Part shown: positions 32,678 through 42,089 of the stretch, piece after piece
How positions within the stretch are numbered: the first letter of the stretch is position 1
How the letters are laid out: each line of letters starts with the position of its first letter
Assembly (NCBI GenBank): GCA_040776985.1
Contig: JAXGZL010000001.1
Coordinates: forward strand, 1,178,001-1,242,000
Reading direction: 5' to 3'
Source of the DNA: UBA6115 sp040776985
Lineage (GTDB): Bacteria; Bacillota; Clostridia; Christensenellales; Aristaeellaceae
DNA length: 64,000 bases
Position numbers and translations under genes: made by a program
The notes under the pieces: generated by a model
Told to the model about the DNA's origin: nothing
The model's database searches: none
What the model saw: only the letters and a program-made list of their open reading frames with translations

Positions 32678-33151
32678 ATGACCGCTGCTTATCACCGACA
32701 CGATATGAGCGATTCCGTATGGACATTACTGGAGCCTAACCTACCGGGGCAGCGAGGACAATGGGGAGGGATTGCGCAGGACAACAGAAGGTTTATCAAT
32801 GGTGTATTCTGGGTCATCCGGACCGGCGCGCCTTGGCGGGATTTACCTCCGGATTATGGCAAGTGGGGCACGATCCATCAGCGGTTCATCCGATGGCGCA
32901 GGAACGGTATCTGGGAAAGAATATTGGAAGTTCTTATCCAGGATCCGGATTACGAATGGCTGATGATTGACGCAAGCCATGTCAAAGTTCATCCGCACGC
33001 AGCGGGTGCAAGGGGTGGGAATCAGGACATGTCCCGCACAAAAGGGGGCTCAACAGCAAAATACATTTGGCCGTGGATGCGAATGGTATGCCAGTCCGAA
33101 TTCTTGTTACAAAAGGTACCCGAGCTGATTGCAAGGAAGCTGTCCATTTGA
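32678..33151 (+). CDS. IS5-family transposase, first frame (copy 2)
   Basis: 157 residues, identical to the first frame of copy 1, with the first catalytic Asp in IDASHV and the AAAA shift site at 33058-33061. Confidence 0.88.
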   Translation: MTAAYHRHDMSDSVWTLLEPNLPGQRGQWGGIAQDNRRFINGVFWVIRTGAPWRDLPPDYGKWGTIHQRFIRWRRNGIWERILEVLIQDPDYEWLMIDASHVKVHPHAAGARGGNQDMSRTKGGSTAKYIWPWMRMVCQSEFLLQKVPELIARKLSI

Positions 33152-33444
33152 TTGAGGGAATATCCGCTGAAGCGTTGCTGGCAGACCGCGGCTATGACAC
33201 GAATGAAATCATTGCTCACGCTGTTGCCGCTGGGATGGAAGTTGTCATCCCTCCCAAGAAGAACCGAAAGAAGAAGAGGACTTACGATGAGTATCTCTAT
33301 CGGATTCGTCATTTGGTCGAAAATGCTTTCCTGATTCTCAAGCGATGGCGCGGGGTTGCAACCAGGTACGCGAAAACCAGCGACGGGTTCATTGCTGCAA
33401 TTCAAGTTCGATGTATCGCCATTTGGGCAGGAGTCCTTGCGTAA
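33067..33444 (+). CDS. IS5-family transposase, second frame (copy 2)
   Basis: 125 residues, identical to the second frame of copy 1, with ADRGYD and HLVENAF completing the DDE triad. Expected as the C-terminal part of a frameshift product. Confidence 0.85.
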   Translation: MAVDANGMPVRILVTKGTRADCKEAVHLIEGISAEALLADRGYDTNEIIAHAVAAGMEVVIPPKKNRKKKRTYDEYLYRIRHLVENAFLILKRWRGVATRYAKTSDGFIAAIQVRCIAIWAGVLA

Positions 33445-33908
33445 CTCGTGTAGACACTATCTAGTTCAGCGGCTGCAAAATATCGCTGCGTTTTCAGGAA
33501 AAAATCTTTGTCTTCCTTGGCGATATGAACCGGATAGAAATTGACTAAAAACGTCAACTTTTGCTTTATCACATCAATCTGCGTCCGGTCACTATTGAAA
33601 AACCCGGCTTCTGCCTGAACCAGCTCTGAAACGACGCGGCGTGCTGTTTCATGCTCCTCACCCAATTCTGCCATCATCGCCGTATCATATGCATCCATTG
33701 CCTTGTCCTTCAGCTGTTCAAACAGGATATCCTCTTCCTTCCCGTGGTGAACCGCATCCGCATAGGTCCGGATAAAGTCGACGGCAGATTTCAGAAAAAG
33801 CGCATCAGTGGTCAACCTCTCTTCAATTTGCTCAATCTCACTTCCAATTGCCCGCAGGAACTTCTCAATCAAACGGTGCTCAATCATTAAAATGCCGATC
33901 GGTTTCAT

Positions 33909-34506
33909 GTTTATTCCCTTTCCTTTCTTTTTATCAGGAATATTTTCAGCATTGCAACCCAAGTGACTTGTCAAATAAACGCTGATACATTTTTGTCCGC
34001 GCCCTGCGGAAAGATTCAGCCGCCTCCTCAGCAACCCGGGATCATCACAATGACTCCGGATAGCGTATGCCCACCCATCGCAGGATATCCGATACCGGGT
34101 GGTTGTGCTGCAGGAGGGTGGCGTTGTTTTTTGAGGATTCCCCCTTTCCACATATCTTAGCAATTGGAAGGATCAGTTTGCTGCTGTTATGGGTCGAATT
34201 ATATCATATCCACCTTTGAACTGCATGGTGTTTATCAATTCTTGTCCAATCACGAGAATACGGGCATCTGTGCTTTCGTGTTTTAGGGAGCAGATCAACT
34301 TTATCACCGCCCCGCTTCCCTCCAGACCCATGAAAACTGCTTAGAACTGAGAGCAACCCTCATACACCTGGTTCCACTCGGCAAAGACTGCCTTTGATGG
34401 AAAGAAAGAGAATAGGAGCGACGTGGAAAAACGGGCGATTCAAAAGAGAAGCCCGGTCATTTATCATTAGAATCCCTATTATTAATCGGTTCTAGGGTGG
34501 ATGTGA
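33909..34506. other. Long intergenic stretch without a recognised gene
   Basis: About 600 bp between the hemerythrin gene and the dehydrogenase operon. A TTGACA in minus orientation lies near 33973-33978 and may belong to the hemerythrin promoter. There are small hairpins (CGGGC/GCCCG at 34432-34455). Frames open on either strand have no ribosome site or family likeness. Confidence 0.4.
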
Positions 34507-34536
34507 TTGACATATTATTTTATTATGCAATAGTAT
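34507..34536 (+). promoter_or_regulatory. Promoter of the dehydrogenase-kinase-aldolase operon
   Basis: TTGACA (34507-34512), 18-bp spacer, TAGTAT (34531-34536), in an AT-rich leader 43 bp before the first gene. Confidence 0.6.
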
Positions 34537-34578
34537 TAGGGAGGGAAATAACAAAAATTATATAGAAAGGGGTATCCT

Positions 34579-35625
34579 ATGAAAGTTCTGGTGTTATCCG
34601 ATCAATTTGTTAAAAAAGACATTGTTATGGATGTTTTGTCTGAAACAATTGGGAAAAAAGTGCCATTACAGTTTGATTCATGCGCCTTTGAATGGCCTCT
34701 GAAGCCTTTTGAACGCAATGAAGAAATAGCTGAATATCAGGGTGATGAAAACGAAGTCATAGCCAAAATTGCTGATGCGGAATTGCTCGTTCTCCATGCG
34801 GCTCCGATTTCCGAATTGGTATTGTCTGCAGCAAAGCATCTGAAGGCCATTGCTGTTATCCGCGGTGGGCCAACCAACATCAATCTGCTGGCAGCAACGA
34901 AGCTGGGCATCCCGGTATTCAACTCGCCTGGACGAAATGCCGTTGCTGTGGTTGAGTTCACAATAGGTTTGATCCTGGCTGAGTTGAAGAACATTGCGCG
35001 TGGACATATGAATCTTGTCAACAAAAGCTGGAGATACGACTATTATCTGTATGATAAATGCAATTTCGAATTGCCGGGAAAAGTCATAGGGTTGGTTGGG
35101 TTTGGCAACATCGCATATCGGATCAGCACCATTCTTCAAGCTTTTGGCATGAAAGTGATCGCATATGACCCCTTTGTCCCTTCCGAAAGAATGAAAGAGT
35201 TTGGCGTCATGCCCGTTTCATTTGAAGAGTTGCTTCGGACATCTGATGTGGTTTCTGTCCATGCAAGGCTGACGAATGAGACAAGGCATATGTTCAATAA
35301 GGAAACATTCGGAAAAATGAAGCCAACTGCTTTGTTCGTCAACACAGCTAGGGGTGGCTTGGTTAATTATGACGATTTGTTTGTCGCACTCCGCGACAAA
35401 ACAATTGCATGTGCGGCATTGGATGTTTTCGCCCAGGAACCGATTGATATGAACAGTCCTCTCCTGACGCTCGATAATGTCACATTGACGCCTCATATCG
35501 CAGGAGCCACCAAAGACACGGTTCACTATGGTTTGCGTGTCTTAGCTGAGGATTTAATCAGTTTTTTTGAGGGGGAGCCAGTTAAGCATTGCATGAATCC
35601 AGAAGTTCTGAAAGAAAAGACATGA
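34579..35625 (+). CDS. D-isomer-specific 2-hydroxyacid dehydrogenase
   Basis: 348 residues. The nucleotide-binding motif GLVGFGNIAYRI (near residue 173) and the catalytic Arg-Glu-His set (VNTARGGLV, AALDVFAQEP with Glu, and LTPHIAGAT with His) are present. It oxidises a D-2-hydroxyacid to the 2-keto acid with NAD(P), as in phosphoglycerate or erythronate-type dehydrogenases. ATG 34579 follows AAAGGGG. Its stop overlaps the kinase start (ATGA), and the aldolase follows, so it works within a sugar-acid or polyol breakdown route. Confidence 0.86.
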   Translation: MKVLVLSDQFVKKDIVMDVLSETIGKKVPLQFDSCAFEWPLKPFERNEEIAEYQGDENEVIAKIADAELLVLHAAPISELVLSAAKHLKAIAVIRGGPTNINLLAATKLGIPVFNSPGRNAVAVVEFTIGLILAELKNIARGHMNLVNKSWRYDYYLYDKCNFELPGKVIGLVGFGNIAYRISTILQAFGMKVIAYDPFVPSERMKEFGVMPVSFEELLRTSDVVSVHARLTNETRHMFNKETFGKMKPTALFVNTARGGLVNYDDLFVALRDKTIACAALDVFAQEPIDMNSPLLTLDNVTLTPHIAGATKDTVHYGLRVLAEDLISFFEGEPVKHCMNPEVLKEKT

Positions 35626-37139
35626 AGTACTTGCTGGGAATTGATGTTGGGACAACCAACCTAAAGGCAACACTGTACAACTTGGAATTCCAACAGATTG
35701 CAGAATGCAGCGAAGAATACCCCACCCACTATCCTCAAGCAGGCTGGGCTGAACAAGACTGCGATGATTGGTGGCAGGCTGCGGTTTCTGCAATGCGGAA
35801 TATCACTCGTTCGATGAACTCAACAACTGATCAAATCAAAGGCATATGTGTCAGTTCACAGGCGCCTGCCGTCCTTCCGCTTGATGCAGATGGGCGAGCC
35901 TTGCGAAGAGCATTGATTTGGATGGATCGTCGTTCCGAGCCTCAATGTTCCCAGATATTGCAGACCATAGGTCAGCCTGTTTTCAGCCAGATTACAGGCA
36001 ATCGGATCGACCCATACTTCGCTCTTCCTAAGATATTGTGGTTTAAGCAAGAAGAACCAGACCTCTATGACAAGACATGGAAATTTCTTCAAGTCAATGG
36101 ATATATCAATTTCAGGCTGACAGGGAAAGCTACATGTGATCGGGTACATGCGAGTTTGACTGGGCTGTATGATAGATCAAGTTCGAGTTGGTCATCTGAG
36201 ATTTTGTCAGGTCTTTCGATTGACTTAATGCGCATGCCAGATATTTTTGACTCAACAGATGTTATTGGATTTGTTCGTGAAGAGGCAGCACGAGAAACCG
36301 GATTGAGCCAGGGCATTCCAGTGATTGCCGGCAATGTGGATGCATCATCAGCTGCTTTAGAGGCTGGAGTGATTGGTCAGGGAGATGCAGCAGAGATGAC
36401 AGGCACATCGTCCTGTTTTATGCTGGGATGTGATGAATGGCCAGACAGCATTAACCTGGTGTCAATTCATCATGCTGTTAATGGTCATGACCTGTTGATT
36501 GGCCCAATAAGCTCAACCGGCGCTTGTCTGAAGTGGTACAGGGATCAGTTTGGCGCTTGTGCTAGTGATGACCGGGCGGCATTCAATCGCAATCCATATG
36601 CGTACATGGATAAGATGGCTGAACAGTGCGATTCTTCAGGAAAACTCTTGTTCCTTCCGTATATGGCTGGAGAACGGGCGCCGTTATGGAATACTCATGC
36701 CCGAGGGGTGCTTTTTGGACTCAATCACAGTACAACGAGAAACCAAATAATCCGTTCAATCCTGGAGGGATCGGGTTTCGCACTGAAACATACCGTGATT
36801 GAAGCGGAAAAGTCAGGCCAGTATGTTCAATCAATCAGTTCTGTTGGTGGCGGAAGCAACAGCAGGATTTGGCTGCAGATCAAAGCGAATATTCTTGGTA
36901 TACCTGTTCATACGCTTCAGCACTCATCCAGCGGCGCTTTTGGGAACGCTTTGTTGGCTGGATATGGTGTCGGTTTGATAGATGATATTAGGGATATTGT
37001 TCAACAGAAAATCCATGTTCGTGAAACGTTCTATCCACAAACTGACGAAGTTCGACGATACCAAAAACTTTACACTATCTTCAGGAATATCTATGAGCAC
37101 ATCAGTCCTGATTTTACTGATTTAGCTTCGGTGGAATAA
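35622..37139 (+). CDS. FGGY-family carbohydrate kinase
   Basis: 505 residues. The FGGY start LLGIDVGTTNLKATLYN, the middle GDAAEMTGTSSCFMLG and the C-terminal ATP-site SISSVGGGSNSRIWLQIKANILG are all present; closest in style to xylulokinase/gluconokinase-type enzymes. It phosphorylates a sugar, polyol or sugar acid, probably giving the substrate for the class II aldolase encoded next. ATG 35622 overlaps the upstream TGA. The substrate cannot be set from sequence alone. Confidence 0.87.
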   Translation: MKYLLGIDVGTTNLKATLYNLEFQQIAECSEEYPTHYPQAGWAEQDCDDWWQAAVSAMRNITRSMNSTTDQIKGICVSSQAPAVLPLDADGRALRRALIWMDRRSEPQCSQILQTIGQPVFSQITGNRIDPYFALPKILWFKQEEPDLYDKTWKFLQVNGYINFRLTGKATCDRVHASLTGLYDRSSSSWSSEILSGLSIDLMRMPDIFDSTDVIGFVREEAARETGLSQGIPVIAGNVDASSAALEAGVIGQGDAAEMTGTSSCFMLGCDEWPDSINLVSIHHAVNGHDLLIGPISSTGACLKWYRDQFGACASDDRAAFNRNPYAYMDKMAEQCDSSGKLLFLPYMAGERAPLWNTHARGVLFGLNHSTTRNQIIRSILEGSGFALKHTVIEAEKSGQYVQSISSVGGGSNSRIWLQIKANILGIPVHTLQHSSSGAFGNALLAGYGVGLIDDIRDIVQQKIHVRETFYPQTDEVRRYQKLYTIFRNIYEHISPDFTDLASVE

Positions 37140-37179
37140 CTCAGAAGGAAACGTTATTATAATACATGAGGTGAAGAAA

Positions 37180-37920
37180 ATGATTGAACAACAAAACCCA
37201 TTCATGACTGACGAAGAAATCGAAGACAAACTGAAAGAAACCATTTGCGAGATTGGGAGGTTGCTTTTCACTCGGGGCATGGTTGCGTCAAACGATGGCA
37301 ACATTTCATGCCGAACTCCGGATGGCAATGTTCTTGTTACTCCAACCGGTGTCAGCAAAGGTGCAATGAGCCCGGATATGATCTTGAAATGCGATATGAG
37401 CGGCAATGTGCTGTCAGGACGCTGGAAGAAGACTTCTGAACTGCCTATGCACTTACGCGCCTATGCTGAACGCCCTGACATTCAGGCAGTGGTACATGCG
37501 CATCCACCGACAGCTACAGGATTTGCCTGTGCAGGGGAACCTTTGGATGATTATGTTGCGACAGAAGCAGTCTATGCATTGGGTTGCGTTCCGGTTGCTC
37601 CTTATGGCACGCCATCGACATCAGAAGTGCCGGATTCTATTGGCCCCTTGCTGGCTGACTATGATGCAATCATGCTTGAATTTCATGGTGTTCTTGCGGT
37701 TGGCGCGGACTTGATGGCTGCATACTATTTGATGGAGTCAGTTGAGCAATATGCGAAAATTTGCCTGATAGTTCGGCAAATTGCTCCAAAGCGCATGATG
37801 CCAAGAGAGATGATCGAAAAATTCTTAGATATTAGGAAGAAGGCAAACGTACCTGGCAAGCATCCAGGATTCCGGAAACTGCCGCGCTATCCTTCAGGCT
37901 ACTGGTACCTGGATGATTGA
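37180..37920 (+). CDS. Class II aldolase/adducin family protein
   Basis: About 246 residues. The zinc site of the L-fuculose/L-ribulose-phosphate family is intact: SELPMH (catalytic Glu), VHAHPP (two His) and LEFHGVLAVG (third His); SNDGNISCR and TPTGVSKG bind phosphate. It should cleave a ketose- or acid-phosphate to DHAP or a similar triose plus an aldehyde, or act as epimerase or decarboxylase. ATG 37180 is chosen as GAGGTG lies 7 bases upstream; GTG 37171 is the alternative. Last gene of the operon, convergent with the next kinase. Confidence 0.86.
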   Translation: MIEQQNPFMTDEEIEDKLKETICEIGRLLFTRGMVASNDGNISCRTPDGNVLVTPTGVSKGAMSPDMILKCDMSGNVLSGRWKKTSELPMHLRAYAERPDIQAVVHAHPPTATGFACAGEPLDDYVATEAVYALGCVPVAPYGTPSTSEVPDSIGPLLADYDAIMLEFHGVLAVGADLMAAYYLMESVEQYAKICLIVRQIAPKRMMPREMIEKFLDIRKKANVPGKHPGFRKLPRYPSGYWYLDD

Positions 37921-37956
37921 GCATATCTAACGAGCAACTTGTCAGAGCCGTTACTC

Positions 37957-39453
37957 TTATCTCGATTGTGTTGATGCATCGTCAGCACTATGCCAGAAAG
38001 GCTTGATCCAATGCGATAACTGCTTAAAAACAGGATAAAGCTGCTGATATATTGCGTGACGTTGCATATCAGGTTCATATGAGTTTTGGGAGGGAACACT
38101 AAGCAATGCGTAATCATCGCTGTGCCCCAAAGCATGGGCCATAGTGTTTGCCATCCCAAGAATGCCAAGCTCCTCATATTCTGGCCGTATGATGGGTACA
38201 CCCATACAGTCCGCGATCATTTGGCAGAGAACTTTGCTTCTTGATGCACCGCCTCCAACAATAATTTGATCAAAATGACCTGGCAAATTCCGGTAACAGT
38301 CCAGCATAGAGAAAGCAACCCCCTCGTATGCTGCGCGCGCGAGATGGTTGCGCGTGTGGTTTGCCATTAAACCAAAGAAACCTCCACTGGCAAAGGGATT
38401 GTTGAAAGGCGCCCGTTCACCATAGAGATAAGGATGGAAGAAGAGGTGCTCACTTCCTGCTGGGACTGATTCAATGCGCGCTTCGATGGTGTGATAAGCT
38501 TCATCACAGAAAATTTCTCTCCGCACCCAGTCAAGGGCTGATGCCCCGCTTGAAGTGGCCATGAAGCGAAGAATATTTCCATCAGAAATGTGCCGTAGAG
38601 CACCGCCGCTTTGAAGGGGATCTGTCAGATCGGAAGATCTGAGGATCACCTCATTACATAATGTTGTGCCAATAATAGTACAAGCATCACCGGGTTTGTA
38701 GACACCCATTCCCATTGCGACCGCAGCGACATCGATTGAGCCTGCGATGACAGGAATTCCTGCTGGAATTCCTGTTTGTGATGCAGCCTCTGTAGTCACC
38801 TCACCGATGATTGTGCTAGAGGATACAGGGGAAGGGAATTTATCTTGCAATGAATCTAACCCCATAGAAACCAATAATTTATTTACAAAGGTTCCTTTGC
38901 GCACATCCATCAGCGCAATAGATGCGTCTGAGAAATCAGAGCCTGCGACACCGGTCAACTTGTAGTTTATCCAATCTTTGCAATGAAGTATTTTATATGT
39001 GTTCTTGACCTGGTCAGGATGATTTGCCATCTGCCACAAGAGGATCATTGGCATTGATCCTGGAAATAGTGGGGTGACAAAGTTATCTCGACATATTCTT
39101 GTAATGCTTTCATTGGACAGCAGTTCAAGGGCTTTTGCCCGTGTGTCATTCCATAAAATTGAGGGACCAACTGGTTTGCCAGCAACATCGATTGGCCAAT
39201 AACCATCGCCCTGACCTGCAACCCCGATTGCAGCGATTTGGCTGATCTTGTCTGGGTGTTGCAAACTTAACTGATTCAGCAGAGCTGCGAGCTTTTGCCA
39301 TAATTCCATCATGTCAATTTCAGACCAGCCACGGTGCGCTTGTTTGATTTGAACCGGACATGATGCAAGCCCAACCAATCGACCATTCTGATCCACAAGC
39401 CCAGCTTTGATTTTTGTGGTGCCTGCATCAATTCCCAGGTAGTATGTACTCAT
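37957..39453 (-). CDS. Second FGGY-family carbohydrate kinase
   Basis: 498 residues. YYLGIDAGTTKIKAGLVDQ, GQGDGYWPID, ILWNDTRA, IIGTTLCNEVI and QIIVGGGASRSKVLCQM are FGGY motifs; it resembles the gluconokinase/L-xylulose kinase side. Clearly different from the kinase in the facing operon, so the locus handles two substrates or two steps. ATG 39453 has GGAGGAATACTGACA upstream; the frame open to 39573 lacks a site. Transcribed alone from the promoter at 39712-39740. Confidence 0.87.
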   Translation of the reverse strand: MSTYYLGIDAGTTKIKAGLVDQNGRLVGLASCPVQIKQAHRGWSEIDMMELWQKLAALLNQLSLQHPDKISQIAAIGVAGQGDGYWPIDVAGKPVGPSILWNDTRAKALELLSNESITRICRDNFVTPLFPGSMPMILLWQMANHPDQVKNTYKILHCKDWINYKLTGVAGSDFSDASIALMDVRKGTFVNKLLVSMGLDSLQDKFPSPVSSSTIIGEVTTEAASQTGIPAGIPVIAGSIDVAAVAMGMGVYKPGDACTIIGTTLCNEVILRSSDLTDPLQSGGALRHISDGNILRFMATSSGASALDWVRREIFCDEAYHTIEARIESVPAGSEHLFFHPYLYGERAPFNNPFASGGFFGLMANHTRNHLARAAYEGVAFSMLDCYRNLPGHFDQIIVGGGASRSKVLCQMIADCMGVPIIRPEYEELGILGMANTMAHALGHSDDYALLSVPSQNSYEPDMQRHAIYQQLYPVFKQLSHWIKPFWHSADDASTQSR

Positions 39454-39976
39454 TGTCAGTATTCCTCCGCAGTGCATGATTGATGTGTCACTTGATTGAA
39501 ACATTGCATCTTTAATCGAATTAAACAAATGATTCTGATCGCGACAGGATGCGACATAACTTGGAAATTGCATCGGATCCTATGAATCATGTATGAGAAG
39601 TACATAACTTAAGCAAGGATAGGGGCTCATTTTCAAGAGGTGTCTTATACTTCACCAATTCTCAGCATATCAACCGATGCATTTAGAAGTGCAAGGGCAA
39701 TAACTGTTTTTATTGTAAAGTCAAAGCAAAACAATGTCAATTCCAATCAAACATGATGATTCGGGCTCGATTGATTTAATGCAGCCAGAATTCCTCGGCA
39801 GTTTGTTAAGTGAGGCAAAATAGTCCCCCAAGAAAACCTGTAGACTCCAAAATCACATCGATTCCATCAAAGCTGATTAGCCTATCATAGTCGCTTGAAG
39901 TCTTGCAGTCCTTGAAACAGTGGATGCAGTCGAGTAGAATTACAGCAAGGAATGCAATTGTCATAGAATGGCTGAT
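39454..39976. other. AT-rich intergenic region between kinase and two-component operon
   Basis: About 520 bp with no gene that I can support. It holds the kinase leader and promoter and then AT-rich sequence with no clear frame, up to the direct repeat at 39977. Composition changes to GC-rich at about 40.0 kb. Confidence 0.5.
39712..39740 (-). promoter_or_regulatory. Promoter of the second FGGY kinase
   Basis: On the minus strand TTGACA (39740-39735), 17-bp spacer, TACAAT (39717-39712). It leaves a leader of about 250 nt, in which I see no known riboswitch. Confidence 0.55.
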
Positions 39977-39995
39977 ATTAAAGGCAGATTAAAGG
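39977..39995 (+). promoter_or_regulatory. Response-regulator direct repeat, site 1
   Basis: ATTAAAGG-CAG-ATTAAAGG: two 8-bp copies with an 11-bp period, the layout bound by OmpR/PhoB-type dimers. It lies 60 bp before the response regulator gene, suggesting autoregulation. A weak -10 (GAGAAT, 40005-40010) follows. Confidence 0.65.
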
Positions 39996-40055
39996 TCAGC
40001 GATGGAGAATGACAGCGCAGGCACCCCTTCAAACGCTTTTGGAAAGGAGAGTCGC

Positions 40056-40751
40056 ATGAAAATCCTGTATGTGGAAGATGAAGTGTACATGGCCCGGGCG
40101 GTCGCCCAGGTCCTGAGAAAGAACAACTACAGCGTCGACCTTGCGTATGACGGCGAAACCGGCCTTGAGCTTGCCGCGTCCGGCGTGTACGACATCGTGA
40201 TCCTTGACGTCATGCTTCCCAAACGGGATGGCATCGGCGTGCTGAAGGAAATGCGCGGGCAGGGAGTATCGACGCCTGTCATCCTGCTGACCGCCAAAGG
40301 CGAGCTCGAGGATAAAGTCAAAGGGCTGGACAGCGGCGCGGACGATTACCTGGCCAAGCCTTTCCAGACCGAGGAACTGATGGCAAGGCTCCGCGCACTG
40401 GGGCGGCGCAAGGAACTGATCGTCACAAACGACACACTTGTCTACGGTGACGTGGAACTGAACTACAATGCTCTTGACCTGAGCGGAAACGACCAAACCT
40501 TCCACCTGACGCTCAAGGAAAGTCAATTACTGGAACTACTCATCCTGAACAAGGGCCACGCGATCCCCACCGACACGATCATCGAAAAGCTGTGGGGCTG
40601 GGATTCGGACACCGAGGACAGCCACGTCCAGGTCCAAGTCGCTTTTCTGAGAAAAAAGCTGTCACTGCTCTCAAAATGCGTGCGGATCAAAACGATACGC
40701 GGCGTCGGGTACATGCTATCGATGGAGGGGGAGGGAGACGCCGGTGTTTAG
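40056..40751 (+). CDS. OmpR/PhoB-family response regulator
   Basis: 231 residues. The receiver domain has acidic VEDE, phosphoacceptor Asp51 (IVILDVMLP), Thr79 and Lys101 (YLAKPF). The C-terminal winged helix has LTLKESQLLELLILNKGHAI, VQVAFLRKKL and IRGVGYML. It likely binds the ATTAAAGG direct repeats found before its own operon and two others in the next 6 kb. ATG 40056 follows AAAGGAGA; upstream frame to 40002 has no site. Overlaps the kinase gene by 8 bp. Confidence 0.92.
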   Translation: MKILYVEDEVYMARAVAQVLRKNNYSVDLAYDGETGLELAASGVYDIVILDVMLPKRDGIGVLKEMRGQGVSTPVILLTAKGELEDKVKGLDSGADDYLAKPFQTEELMARLRALGRRKELIVTNDTLVYGDVELNYNALDLSGNDQTFHLTLKESQLLELLILNKGHAIPTDTIIEKLWGWDSDTEDSHVQVQVAFLRKKLSLLSKCVRIKTIRGVGYMLSMEGEGDAGV

Positions 40752-42030
40752 GAAGCTGCGCAACAGCATGATGCTGTTCAACATGCTGACCGTCTCGCTA
40801 GTCATGCTTGCTGCCTTCTCCATCATCTACCTGGTGACACAACAGAATATCCAGCGTGAGAACAACCAGCGGCTTCAGGCTGTATCCGGCATGTTCTTCT
40901 TCCCCAACAGGACGCTGCCCGATGCTGCCGCGGGCCTGGAGAATATCCGGCCTGCCTCAGGCGAGCGGTTTTCCGTTGAGTACGGCGTTTCCTTTGTCTT
41001 ATTTGTCAAGGACGGCAAACTAGAGAATGTCAACAGCCAGTTGGACCTGGCCGACAGCGTCTACGTAAAGGCATTTGACATGGCGGGAACGGCACGGAGC
41101 GGGGAAATGACACTGGAAGGGCGGAAGTGGCTGTTCAGGACTATGGAAGCACCCCGGCAAGCCGGGGACATCCCGAACTTGCCGTATGAGTTTGCCGATA
41201 CGCGGATCGTGTTTTTGGACGTTACCCACAGCGTCAGGATCATGCAGTCACTCCTGATGACGCTTGGCATCGTAGGGTTTGCGGTCCTGTTCGCGCTGTT
41301 CTTCATATCCTATCGATTCGCGGCCCGGGCGGTCCAGCCGATCGAGGAAAACTACAATAAGCAAAAGCAATTCATCACCGATGCCTCGCACGAGTTCAGG
41401 ACGCCCCTGGCCGTGATCGGCGCGAACGTTGACGCGATCACCGCCAGCGGCGAAGAGACCGTCGACAGCCAGAAAGAATGGTTCGGATATATCCGTTTCG
41501 AACTGAAACGCACAGGGAAGCTTGTAGACGATATGCTCTATCTGGCTAAGTCCGAACAGGTCAAAGGCGAAGACAGCCTGTCCTTTGATCTCTCGGCTGT
41601 CTGCGAAACGGCCTGCGCATCCATGGAAGCTGTGCTGTACGAAAGCGGCAAGACGATGCGGACAGACATCGCAAAAGGCATCAGCGTGACCGCTGACAGC
41701 GGGAAAATCACCGGGGTGCTATACATCCTCCTCGACAACGCGGGCAAATACACCCCGGAGGGCGGCAATATCACGGTCAGACTAAGCGCTGAAAATGAGA
41801 AGGCTGTGCTGCGCGTCATCAATACCGGCGAGGAGATCCCAGCAGACGACCTGCCCAGGATCTTCGACAGGTTCTACCGGTCGGATGCTTCCCGGTCCAC
41901 AGAGACAGGCGGCTCCGGTCTTGGCCTGTCCATTGCTAAAACGATTGTCGAGCATTCCGGAGGCACGATATCCGCCCAAAGCGGAGGCGGCATCACCACG
42001 TTCACAGTCATGCTGCGCATGACAAAATAA
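40744..42030 (+). CDS. Sensor histidine kinase
   Basis: 428 residues. Two membrane helices (about 11-33 and 163-185) flank an extracellular sensor of about 130 residues. HisKA follows with ITDASHEFRTPLAV (His216), then the ATPase domain: N box LLDNAGKYTPEGG, then IFDRFYRSDASRSTETGGSGLGLSIAKTIVEHSGG as F and G boxes (given here in family notation). I see no clear HAMP domain. Start GTG 40744 with GGAGGGAGA upstream. It phosphorylates the overlapping response regulator. Confidence 0.91.
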   Translation: MFRKLRNSMMLFNMLTVSLVMLAAFSIIYLVTQQNIQRENNQRLQAVSGMFFFPNRTLPDAAAGLENIRPASGERFSVEYGVSFVLFVKDGKLENVNSQLDLADSVYVKAFDMAGTARSGEMTLEGRKWLFRTMEAPRQAGDIPNLPYEFADTRIVFLDVTHSVRIMQSLLMTLGIVGFAVLFALFFISYRFAARAVQPIEENYNKQKQFITDASHEFRTPLAVIGANVDAITASGEETVDSQKEWFGYIRFELKRTGKLVDDMLYLAKSEQVKGEDSLSFDLSAVCETACASMEAVLYESGKTMRTDIAKGISVTADSGKITGVLYILLDNAGKYTPEGGNITVRLSAENEKAVLRVINTGEEIPADDLPRIFDRFYRSDASRSTETGGSGLGLSIAKTIVEHSGGTISAQSGGGITTFTVMLRMTK

Positions 42031-42089
42031 ACAGCGGGAGCATAGCGGACCGAACAGTCCAGATGCCCAATAAGGGAGGTGGGTTCTTT

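Larger units (their letters stand above)
32618..33461 (+). mobile_element. IS5-family insertion sequence, copy 2 (844 bp)
   Basis: Same ends and length as copy 1, with TA duplications at 32616-32617 and 33462-33463 (target CTAG). It lies inside the hemerythrin gene in the opposite orientation to that gene. I see no base differing from copy 1, implying recent movement. Confidence 0.92.
32517..33908 (-). pseudogene. Hemerythrin (HHE) domain gene split by IS5 copy 2
   Basis: The gene starts at ATG 33908 (AAGGAAAGGG upstream), runs to 33464, is broken by the 844-bp IS, and resumes at 32617 to its stop at 32517. Removing the IS and one TA copy restores one frame of 181 codons, reading ...AAAEL|DQMLEDF... 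across the joint. Hemerythrin ligands are all present: MIEHR, HHGKEE, GEEHE and HIAKED. It would bind a di-iron site for oxygen or NO sensing or repair. The IS lies after the four-helix ligands, so a shortened protein could still fold. Confidence 0.85.

Noticed and set aside
33909..34163. N-terminal extension of the hemerythrin gene up to 34163
   Set aside because: The extension is not hemerythrin-like and the ATG at 33908 has a good ribosome site.
42063..42089. ATG 42063 as start of the alarmone synthetase
   Set aside because: No ribosome site before it, whereas GGGAGGTGGG precedes TTG 42090; kept only as an alternative.
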